Of a stretch of DNA of 64,000 bases, positions 10,862 to 21,341 are shown in pieces. The DNA comes from Petrolisthes cinctipes (taxonomy: Eukaryota > Arthropoda > Malacostraca > Decapoda > Porcellanidae), in the NCBI GenBank assembly GCA_033782935.1, contig JAWQEG010000477.1, positions 1,860,001 through 1,924,000 of the forward strand, read 5' to 3'. The position numbers and the translations under genes were made by a program. Numbering within the stretch: position 1 is the first letter of the stretch; each line of letters starts with the position of its first letter. A model generated the notes under the pieces. The model had not been told where the DNA came from. It made no database searches and saw nothing but the letters and a program-made list of their open reading frames with translations.

Positions 10862-12178
10862 GTGTTAGAGTATTTTCAAAATACAGGCCAAAAACATACT
10901 GAAAATCGATCTTTTAGGTGCCCAAAAGTCGATATGTGCATGCATCTTCTGTACCCGTTTATATCTCAAATTCTGGCCCTAAACACCCAAAAATTCGATA
11001 TTTTGGGGTCCCAGAAGCGATCTGTACATGCCTACTTCGTGTTAGAGTATTTTCAAAATTCAGGCCCAAAACATGCTGAAAATCGATATTTTTGGTGCCC
11101 AAAGTCAATATGTGCATATATCTTCTGTACCCGTTTATATCTAAAATTCAGGCTCAAAACACCCGAAAATTCAATATTTTGGGGTCCCAGAAGCAATCTG
11201 TACAGTGCTAGAATATTTTCAAAATATAGGCTAAAAACATGCTAAAAATCGATCTTTTAGGTGCCAAAAAGTCGATATCTCAAATTCAGTCCCAAAACAC
11301 CCGAAAATTCGATATTTAGGGGTCCCACAAGCGATCTGTACATGCCTACTCCGTGTTAGAGTATTTTCAAAATACATGCTCAAAACATACTGAAAATCGA
11401 TCTTTTAGGTGCACAAAAGTCGATATTTGCATGCATCTTCAGTACCCGTTTATATCTCAAATTCAGGCTCAAAACACCCGAAAATTCAATATTTTGGGGT
11501 CCCAGAAGCAATCTGTACATGCCTACACAGTGCTAGAATATTTTCAAAATATAGGCTAAAAACATGCTAAAAATCGACATTTTAGGTGCCAAAAAATCGA
11601 TATCTCAAATTCAGTCCCAAAACACCCGAAAATTCGATATTTAGAGGTCCCAGATGGTATCTGTACATGCCTACTCCGTTTTAGAGTATTTTCAAAATAC
11701 AGGCCAAAAACATACTGAAAATCGATCATTTAGGTGCCCAAAAGTCGATATGTGCATGCATCTTCTGTACCCGTTTATATCTCAAATTCTGGCCCTAAAC
11801 ACCCGAAAATTCGATATTTTGGGGTCCCAGAAGCGATCTGTACATGCATACTCCGTGTTAGAGTATTTTCAAAATTCAGGCCCAAAACATGCTGAAAATC
11901 GATATTTTTGGTGCCCAAAGTTAATATGTGCATGTATCTTCTGTACCCGTTTATATCTCAAATTCAGGCTCAAAACACCCGAAAATTCAATATTTTGGGG
12001 TCCCAGAAGCAATCTGTACATGCCTACTCAGTGCTAGAATATTTTCAAAATATAGGCTAAAAACATGCTAAAAATCGATCTTTTAGGTGCCAAAAAGTCG
12101 ATATCTCAAATTCAGTCCCAAAACACCCGAAAATTCGATATTTAGGGGTCCCAGAAGCGATCTGTACATGCCTACTCC
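10862..12178 (+). repeat. Units at 10862 (491), 11353 (325), 11678 (501): copy of 3399-4725
   Basis: The order trimer, A1-C2 dimer, trimer is the same as at 3399, 3900 and 4225. The first trimer here has the 10-bp deletion TGTACAGTGC absent at 3399. The third shares the private CCGTTTTAGAG start with 4225 and adds GATCATTTAGG. Confidence 0.87.
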
Positions 12179-12845
12179 GTGTTAGAGTATTTTCAAAATA
12201 CAGGCCAAAAACATACTGAAAATCGATCTTTTAGGTGCACAAAAGTCGATATGTACATGCATCTTCAGTACCCGTTTATATCTCAAATTCAGGCTCAAAA
12301 CACCCGAAAATTCAATATTTTGGGGTCCCAGAAGCAATCCGTACATGCCTACTCAGTGTTAGAGTATTTTCAAAATACAGTCCCAAAACATGCTGAAAAT
12401 CGATATTTTAGATGCCCAAAGTCAATATGTGCATGTATCTTCTGTACCCGTTTATATCTCAAATTCAGGCTCAAAACACCCGAAAATTCAATATTTTGGG
12501 GTCCCAGAAGCAATCCGTACATGCCTACTCAGTGTTAGAGTATTTTCAAAATACAGTCCCAAAACATGCTGAAAATCGATATTTTAGATGCCCAAAGTCA
12601 ATATGTTCATATATCTTCTGTACCCGTTTATATCTCAAATTCAGGCTCAAAACACCCGAAAATTCAATATTTTGGGGTCCCAGAAGCGATCTGTACAGTG
12701 CTAGAATATTTTCAAAATATAGGCTAAAAACATGCTAAAAATCGATCTTTTAGGTGCCAAAAAGTCGATATCTCAAATTCAGTCCCAAAACACCCGAAAA
12801 TTCGATATTTAGGGGTCCCAGAAGCGATCTGTTCATGCCTACTCC
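12179..12845 (+). repeat. 667-bp tetramer A1-B1-B1-C1
   Basis: Monomers start at 12179, 12356, 12532 and 12698 (177, 176, 166, 148 bp). The second B1 carries the 10-bp deletion and the private ATATGTTCATATATC. It is the intact counterpart of the 353-bp unit at 4726. Confidence 0.87.
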
Positions 12846-14487
12846 GTGTTAGAGTATTTTCAAAATACATGCTCAAAACATACTGAAAATCGATCTGTTA
12901 GGTGCACAAAAGTCGATATTTGCATGCATCTTCAGTACCCGTTTATATCTCAAATTCAGGCTCAAAACACCCGAAAATTCAATATTTTGGGGTCCCAGAA
13001 GCAATCTGTACATGCCTACACAGTGCTAGAATATTTTCAAAATATAGGCTAAAAACATGCTCAAAATCGACATTTTAGGTGCCAAAAAATCGATATCTCA
13101 AATTCAGTCCCAAAACACCCGAAAATTCGATATTTAGAGGTCCCAGATGGTATCTGTACATGCCTACTCCGTGTTAGAGTATTTTCAAAATACTGGCCAA
13201 AAACATACTGAAAATCGATCTTTTAGGTGCCCAAAAGTCGATATGTGCATGCATCTTCTGTACCCGTTTATATCTCAAATTCTGGCCCTAAACACCCGAA
13301 AATTCGATATTTTGGGGTCCCAGAAGCGATCTGTACATGCATACTCCGTGTTAGAGTATTTTCAAAATTCAGGCCCATAACATGCTGAAAATCGATATTT
13401 TTGGTGCCCAAAGTCAATATGTGCATGTATCTTCTGTACCCGTTTATATCTCAAATTCAGGCTCAAAACACCCGAAAATTCAATATTTTGGGGTCCCAGA
13501 AGCAATCTGTACAGTGCTAGAATATTTTCAAAATATAGGCTAAAAACATGCTAAAAATCGATCTTTTAGGTGCCAAAAAGTCGATATCTCAAATTCAGTC
13601 CCAAAACACCCGAAAATTCGCTATTTAGGGGTCCCAGAAGCGATCTGTACATGCCTACTCCGTGTTAGAGTATTTTCAAAATACAGGCCAAAAACATACT
13701 GAAAATCGATCTTTTAGGTGCACAAAAGTCGATATGTACATGCATCTTCAGTACCCGTTTATATCTCAAATTCAGGCTCAAAACACCCGAAAATTCAATA
13801 TTTTGGGGTCCCAGAAGCAATCTGTACATGCCTACACAGTGCTAGAATATTTTCAAAATAATGGCTAAAAACATGCTCAAAATCGACATTTTAGGTGCCA
13901 AAAAATCGATATCTCAAATTCAGTCCCAAAACACCCGAAAATTCGATATTTAGAGTTCCCAGATGGTATCTGTACATGCCTACTCCGTGTTAGAGTATTT
14001 TCAAAATACAGGCCAAAAACATACTGAAAATCGATCTTTTAGGTGCCCAAAAGTCGATATGTGCATGCATCTTCTGTACCCGTTTATATCTCAAATTCTG
14101 GCCCTAAACACCCGAAAATTCGATATTTTGGGGTCCCAGAAGCGATCTGTACATGCATACTCCGTGTTAGAGTATTTTCAAAATTCAGGCCCAAAACATG
14201 CTGAAAATCGATATTTTTGGTGCCCAAAGTCAATATGTGCATGTATCTTCTGTACCCGTTTATATCTCAAATTCAGGCTCAAAACACCCGAAAATTCAAT
14301 ATTTTGGGGTCCCAGAAGCAATCTGTACATGCCTACTCAGTGCTAGAATATTTTCAAAATATAGGCTAAAAACATGCTAAAAATCGATCTTTTAGGTGCC
14401 AAAAAGTCGATATCTCAAATTCAGTCCCAAAACACCCGAAAATTCGATATTTAGGGGTCCCAGAAGCGATCTGTACATGCCTACTCC
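12846..14487 (+). repeat. Units at 12846 (325), 13171 (491), 13662 (325), 13987 (501)
   Basis: Two A1-C2 dimers alternate with two HOR II trimers. 12846 shares GATCTGTTAGG with 5079. 13171 has GGCCCATAACATG and the 10-bp deletion. 13662 ends with AATAATGGCTAAAA, a small change from the usual AATATAGGC. Both C2 monomers have CATGCTCAAAATCGACA instead of CATGCTAAAAATCGACA. Confidence 0.86.
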
Positions 14488-15154
14488 GTGTTAGAGTATT
14501 TTCAAAATACAGGCCAAAAACATACTGAAAATCGATCTTTTAGGTGCACAAAAGTCGATATGTACATGCATCTTCAGTACCCGTTTATATCTCAAATTCA
14601 GGATCAAAACACCCGAAAATTCAATATTTTGGGGTCCCAGAAGCAATCCGTACATGCCTACTCAGTGTTAGAGTATTTTCAAAATACAGTCCCAAAACAT
14701 GCTGAAAATCGATATTTTAGATGCCCAAAGTCAATATGTGCATGTATCTTCTGTACCCGTTTATATCTCAAATTCAGGCTCAAAACACCTGAAAATTCAA
14801 TATTTTGTGGTCCCAGAAGCAATCTGTACATGCCTACTCAGTGCTAGAATATTTTCAAAATACAGTCCCAAAACATGCTGAAAATCGATATTTTAGATGC
14901 CCAAAGTCAATATGTGCATGTATCTTCTGTACCCGTTTATATCTCAAATTCAGGCTCAAAACACCCGAAAATTCAATATTTTGGGGTCCCAGAAGCAATC
15001 TGTACAGTGCTAGAATATTTTCAAAATATAGGCTAAAAACATGCTAAAAATCGATCTTTTAGGTGCCAAAAAGTCGATATCTCAAATTCAGTCCCAAAAC
15101 ACCCGAAAATTCGATATTTAGGGGTCCCAGAAGCGATCTGTACATGCCTACTCC
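14488..15154 (+). repeat. 667-bp tetramer A1-B1-(C/B1)-C1
   Basis: Monomers start at 14488, 14665, 14841 and 15007. The third begins like C (GTGCTAGAATATT) but turns into B1 at ATACAGTCCCAAAAC and then shows the 10-bp deletion. The length equals that of 12179-12845, so both tetramers probably have a common origin followed by local changes. Confidence 0.85.
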
Positions 15155-16834
15155 GTGTTAGAGTATTTTCAAAATACATGCTCAAAACATACTGAAAATC
15201 GATCTTTTAGGTGCACAAAAGTCGATATGTGCATGCATCTTCAGTACCCGTTTATATCTCAAATTCTGGCCCTAAACACCCGAAAATTCGATATTTAGGG
15301 GTCCCAGAAGCGATCTGTACATGCCTACTCACTGTTAGAGTATTTTCAAAATACAGTCCCAAAACATGCTGAAAATCGATATTTTAGATGCCCAAAGTCA
15401 ATATGTGCACATATCTTCTGTACCCGTTTATATCTCAAATTCAGGCTCAAAACACCCGAAAATTCAATATTTTGGGGTCCCAGAAGCAATCTGTACATGC
15501 CTACACAGTGCTAGAATATTTTCAAAATATAGGCTAAAAACATGCTAAAAATCGACTTTTTAAGTGCCAAAAAATCGATATCTCAAATTTAGTTGCAAAA
15601 CACCCGAAAATTCGATATTTAGAGGTCCAAGATGGTATCTGTACATGCCTACTCCGTGTTAGAGTATTTTCAAAATACAGGCCAAAAACATACTGAAAAT
15701 CGATCTTTTAGGTGCCCAAAAGTCGATATGTGCATGCATCTTCTGTTCCCGTTTATATCTCAAATTCTGGCCCTAAACACCCGAAAATTCGATATTTTGG
15801 GGTCCCAGAAGCGATCTGTACATGCATACTCCGTGTTAGAGTATTTTCAAAATTCAGGCCCAAAACATGCTGAAAATCGATATTTTTGGTGCCCAAAGTT
15901 AATATGTGCATGTATCTTCTGTACCCGTTTATATCTCAAATTCAGGCTCAAAACACCCGAAAATTCAATATTTTGGGGTCCCAGAAGCAATCTGTACATG
16001 CCTACTCAGTGCTAGAATATTTTCAAAATATAGGCTAAAAACATGCTAAAAATCGATCTTTTAGGTGCCAAAAAGTCGATATCTCAAATTCAGTCCCAAA
16101 ACACCCGAAAATTCGCTATTTAGGGGTCCCAGAAGCGATCTGTACATGCCTACTCCGTGTTAGAGTATTTTCAAAATACATGCTCAAAACATACTGAAAA
16201 TCGATCTTTTGGGTGCACAAAAGTCAATATGTGCATGCATCTTCAGTACCCGTTTGTATCTCAAATTCAGGCTCAAAACAACCGAAAATTCAATATTTTG
16301 GGGTCCCAGAAGCAATCTGTACATGCCTATTCAGTGTTAGAGTATTTTCAAAATACTGGCCCAAAACATGCTGAAAATCGATATTTTAGATGCCCAAAGT
16401 CAATATGTGCATGTATCTTCTGTACCCATTTATATCTCAAATTCAGGCTCAAAACACCCGAAAATTCAATATTTTGGGGTCCCAGAAGCAATCTGTACAT
16501 GCCTACACAGTGCTAGAATATTTTCAAAATATAGGCTAAAAACATGCTCAAAATCGACATTTTAGGTGCCAAAAAATCGATATCTCAAATTCAGTCCCAA
16601 AACACCCGAAAATTCGATATTTAGAGGTCCCAGATGGTATCTGTACATGCCTACTCCGTGTTAGAGTATTTTCAAAATACAGGCCAAAAACATACTGAAA
16701 ATCGATCTTTTAGGTGCCCAAAAGTCGATATGTGCATGCATCTTCTGTACCCGTTTATATCTCAAATTCTGGCCCTAAACACCCGAAAATTCGATATTTT
16801 GGGGTCCCAGAAGCGATCTGTACATGCATACTCC

Positions 16835-17000
16835 GTGTTAGAGTATTTTCAAAATTCAGGCCCAAAACATGCTGAAAATCGATATTTTTGGTGCCCAAAG
16901 TTGATATGTGCATGCATCTTCAGTACCCGTTTATATCTCAAATTCAGGCTCAAAACACCCGAAAATTCAATATTTTGGGGTCCCAGAAGCAATCTGTACA
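16835..17000 (+). repeat. B2/A1 hybrid monomer, one of four related copies
   Basis: It starts as B2 (AATTCAGGCCC, TTTTTGGTGCCCAAAG) and changes to A1 at TTGATATGTGCATGCATC with CTTCAGTACCCG. It carries the 10-bp deletion and is followed by a 149-bp C1 with an extra A and GCCATAAAGTCG. Related copies are at 6082-6247, 20314-20479 and 22623-22788. The minus-strand open frame of 71 codons seen at each is a by-product of CCATAAAG creating a start. Confidence 0.88.
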
Positions 17001-17844
17001 GTGCTAGAATATTTTCAAAATATAGGCTAAAAAACATGCTAAAAATCGATCTTTTAGGTGCCATAAAGTCGATATCTCAAATTCAGTCCCAAAACACCCG
17101 AAAATTCGATATTTAGGGGTCCCAGAAGCGATCTGTACATGCCTACTCCGTGTTAGAGTATTTTCAAAATACATGCTCAAAACATACTGAAAATCGATCT
17201 TTTAGGTGCACAAAAGTCGATATGTGCATGCATCTTCAGTACCCGTTTATATCTCAAATTCAGGCTCAAAACACCCGAAAATTCAATATTTTGGGGTCCC
17301 AGAAGCAATCTGTACATGCCTACTCAGTGTTAGAGTATTTTCAAAATACAGTCCCAAAACATGCTGAAAATCGATGTTTTAGATGCCCAAAGTCAATATG
17401 TGCATGTATCTTCTGTACCCGTTTATATCTCAAATTCAGGCTCAAAACACCCGAAAATTCAATATTTTGGGGTCCCAGAAGCAATCTGTACATGCCTACA
17501 CAGTGCTAGAATATTTTCAAAATATAGGCTAAAAACATGCTAAAAATCGACATTTTAGGTGCAAAAAAATCGATATCTCAAATTCAGTCCCAAAACACCC
17601 GAAAATTCGATATTTAGAGGTCCCAGAAGGTATCTGTACATTCTTACTCCATGTTAGAGTATTTTCAAAATAAAGGCCAAAAACATACTGAAAATCGATC
17701 TTTTAGGTGCCCAAAAGTCGATATGTGCATGCATCTTCTGTACCCGTTTATATCTCAAATTCTGGCCCTAAACACCCGAAAATTCGATATTTTGGGGTCC
17801 CAGAAGCGATCTGTACATGCCTACTCCGTGTTAGAGTATTTTCA

Positions 17845-17932
17845 AAATTCAGGCCCAAAACATGCTGAAAATCGATATTTTTGGTGCCCAAAGTCAATAT
17901 GTGCATGTATCTTCTGTACCCGTTTATATCTC
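17845..17932 (+). repeat. Half-monomer H1 (88 bp), example in a B2 monomer
   Basis: First half of the monomer, from AAATTCAGGCCCAAAAC to the end of CGTTTATATCTC. Laid without gaps against the following 88 bp it matches at about 47 of the first 63 positions and about 58 of 88 overall (hand count). Shared words include AAATTCAGGC, AAAACA, GATATTTT-like and the TGTGCATG/TGTACATG pair. The modern monomer is therefore an old dimer of an 88-bp unit. H1 is the half that carries the 29-bp deletion in type C monomers. Confidence 0.85.
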
Positions 17933-18020
17933 AAATTCAGGCTCAAAACACCCGAAAATTCAATATTTTGGGGTCCCAGAAGCAATCTGTACATGCCTAC
18001 TCAGTGCTAGAATATTTTCA
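17933..18020 (+). repeat. Half-monomer H2 (88 bp), example in a B2 monomer
   Basis: Second half of the same monomer, starting AAATTCAGGCTCAAAACACC and ending just before the next monomer's AAATATAGGC. The offset to H1 on both sides is exactly 88 bp, which accounts for the 176-bp monomer. H2 is better conserved among monomer types than H1. Differences are mainly TTCGATATT versus TTCAATATT, GGGGTCCC versus AGGGGTCCC or AGAGGTCCC, and AAGCGATCTG versus AAGCAATCTG. Confidence 0.85.
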
Positions 18021-19032
18021 AAATATAGGCTAAAAACATGCTAAAAATCGATCTTTTAGGTGCCAAAAAGTCGATATCTCAAATTCAGTCCCAAAACACC
18101 CGAAAATTCGATATTTAGGGGTCCCAGAAGCGATCTGTACATGCCTACTCCGTGTTAGAGTATTTTCAAAATACATGCTCAAAACATACTGAAAATCGAT
18201 CTTTTAGGTGCACAAAAGTCGATATGTGCATGCATCTTCAGTACCCGTTTATATCTCAAATTCAGGCTCAAAACACCCGAAAATTCAATATTTTGGGGTC
18301 CCAGAAGCAATCTGTACATGCCTACTCAGTGTTAGAGTATTTTCAAAATACAGGCCCAAAACATGCTGAAAATCGATATTTTAGATGCCCAAAGTCAATA
18401 TGTGCATGTATCTTCTGTACCCGTTTATATATCAAATTCAGGCTCAAAACACCCGAAAATTCAATATTTTGGGGTCCCAGAAGCAATTTGTACAGTGCTA
18501 GAATATTTTCAAAATATAGGCTAAAAACATGCTAAAAATCGATCTTTTAAGTGCCAAAAAGTCGATATCTCAAATTCAGTCCCAAAACACCCGAAAATTC
18601 GATATTTAGGGGTCCCAGAAGCGATCTGTACATGCCTACTCCGTGTTAGAGTATTTTCAAAATACAGGTTAAAAACATACTGAAAATCGATCTTTTAGGT
18701 GCCCAAAAGTCGATATCTGCATGCATCTTCTGTACCCGTTTATATCTCAAATTCTGGCCCTAAACACCCGAAAATTCGATATTTTGGGGTCCCAGAAGCG
18801 ATCTGTACATGCCTACTCCGTGTTAGAGTATTTTCAAAATACATGCTCAAAACATACTGAAAATCGATCTTTTAGGTGCACAAAAGTCGATATGTGCATG
18901 GATCTTCAGTACCCGTTTATATCTCAAATTCAGGCTCAAAACACCCGAAAATTCAATATTTTGGGGTCCCAGAAGCAATCTGTACATGCCTACTCAGTGC
19001 TAGAATATTTTCAAAATATAGGCTAAAAACAT

Positions 19033-21341
19033 GCTCAAAATCGACATTTTAGGTGCCAAAAAATCGATATCTCAAATTCAGTCCCAAAACACCCGAAAAT
19101 TCGATATTTAGAGGTCCCAGAAGGTATCTGTACATGCCTACTCCGTGTTAGAGTATTTTCAAAATACAGGCCAAAAACATACTGAAAATCGATCTTTTAG
19201 GTGCCCAAAAGTCGATATGTGCATGCATCTTCTGTACCCGTTTATATCTCAAATTCTGGCCCTAAACACCCGAAAATTCGATATTTTGGGGTCCCAGAAG
19301 CGATCTCTACATGCCTACTCCGTGTTAGAGTATTTTCAAAATTCAGGCCCAAAACATACTGAAAATCGATATTTTTGGTGCCCAAAGTCAATATGTGCAT
19401 GTATCTTCTGTACCCGTTTATATCTCAAATTCAGGCTCAAAACACCCGAAAATTCAATATTTTGGGGTCCCAGAAGCAATCTGTACAGTGCTAGAATATT
19501 TTCAAAATATAGGCTAAAAACATGCTAAAAATCGATCTTTTAGGTGCCAAAAAGTCGATATCTCAAATTCAGTCCCAAAACACCCAAAAATTCGATATTT
19601 AGGGGTCCCAGAAGCGATCTGTACATGCCTACTCCGTGTTAGAGTATTTTCAAAATACATGCTCAAAACATACTGAAAATCGATCTTTTAGGTGCACAAA
19701 AGTCGATATGTGCATGCATCTTCAGTACCCGTTTATATCTCAAATTCTGGCCCTAAACACCCGAAAATTCGATATTTAGGGGTCCCAGAAGCAATCTGTA
19801 CATGCCTACTCAGTGTTAGAGTATTTTCAAAATACAGTCCCAAAACATGCTGAAAATCGATATTTTAGATGCCCAAAGTCAATATGTGCATGTATCTTCT
19901 GTACCCGTTTATATCTCAAATTCAGGCTCAAAACACCCGAAAATTCAATATTTTGGGGTCCCAGAAGCAATCTGTACATGCCTACACAGTGCTAGAATAT
20001 TTTCAAAATATAGGCTAAAAACATGCTAAAAATCGACATTTTAAGTGCCAAAAAATCGATATCTCAAATTTAGTTGCAAAACACCCGAAAATTCGATATT
20101 TAGAGGTCCAAGATGGCATCTGTACATGCCTACTCCGTGTTAGAGTATTTTCAAAATACAGGCCAAAAACATACTGAAAATCGATCTTTTAGGTGCCCAA
20201 AAGTCGATATGTGCATGCATCTTCTGTACCCGTTTATATCTCAAATTCTGGCCCAAAACACCCGAAAATTCGATATTTTGGGGTCCCAGAAGCGATCTGT
20301 ACATGCATACTCCCTGTTAGAGTATTTTCAAAATTCAGGCCCAAAACATGCTGAAAATCGATATTTTTGGTGCCCAAAGTTGATATGTGCATGCATCTTC
20401 AGTACCCGTTTATATCTCAAATTCAGGCTCAAAACACCAGAAAATTCAATATTTTGGGGTCCCAGAAGCAATCTGTACAGTGCTAGAATATTTTCAAAAT
20501 ATAGGCTAAAAAACAGGCTAAAAATCGATCTTTTAGGTGCCATAAAGTCGATATCTCAAATTCAGTCCCAAAACACCCGAAAATTCGATATTTTGGGGTC
20601 CCAGAAGCGATCTGTACATGCCTACTCCGTGTTAGAGTATTTTCAAAATACATGCTCAAAACATACTGAAAATCGATCTTTTAGGTGCACAAAAGTCGAT
20701 ATGTGCATGCATCTTCAGTACCCGTTTATATCTTGAATTCAGGCTCAAAACACCCGAAAATTCAATATTTTAGGGTCCCAGAAGCAATCTGTACATGCCT
20801 ACTCAGTGTTAGAGTATTTTCAAAATACAGGCCAAAACATGCAGAAAATCGATATTTTAGATCCCAAAAAATCGATATCTCAAATTCAGTCCCAAAACAC
20901 CCGAAAATTCGATATTTAGAGGTCCCAGAAGGTATCTGTACATGCTTACTCCATGTTAGAGTATTTTCAAAATAAAGGCCAAAAACATACTGAAAATCGA
21001 TCTTTTAGGTGCCCAAAAGTCGATATGTGCATGCATCTTCTGTACCCGTTTATATCTCAAATTCTGGCCCTAAACACCCGAAAATTCGATATTTTGGGGT
21101 CCCAGAATCGATCTGTACATGCCTACTCCGTGTTAGAGTATTTTCAAAATTCAGGCCCAAAACATGCTGAAAATCGATATTTTTGGTGCCCAAAGTCAAT
21201 ATGTGCATGTATCTTCTGTACCCGTTTATATCTCAAATTCAGGCTAAAAACACCCGAAAATTCAATATTTTGGGGTCCCAGAAGCAATCTGTACATGCCT
21301 ACTCAGTGCTAGAATATTTTCAAAATATAGGCTAAAAACAT
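19033..21341 (+). repeat. 2309-bp segmental duplication, copy 1
   Basis: It contains units at 19145 (491), 19636 (501), 20137 (492), 20629 (324) and 20953 (501). Private variants shared with copy 2 at a constant offset of 2309 include GATCTCTACATG, TATATCTTGAATTCAGG (20732/23041), TTTTAGGGTCCC, ATTTTAGATCCCAAAAAATC, CCAGAATCGATCTG and CAGGCTAAAAACACCCG (21240/23549). The edges are set where these pairings stop, and are accurate to about 100 bp. Confidence 0.92.

Larger units (their letters stand above)
15155..19032 (+). repeat. Trimer region with one lone A2 monomer
   Basis: Units start at 15155, 15656, 16157, 16658 (492), 17150, 17651, 18152 (491), 18643 (177) and 18820. 15155 has an A1/A2 first monomer ending TTTAGGGGTCCC. 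Its C2 has private changes (TCGACTTTTTAAGTGCC, AATTTAGTTGCAAAAC); related changes recur at 20040 and 22349. 18643-18819 is a single A2 with no B or C after it, followed directly by an A1-C2 dimer. 16658 contains the B2/A1 hybrid described separately. Confidence 0.86.
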
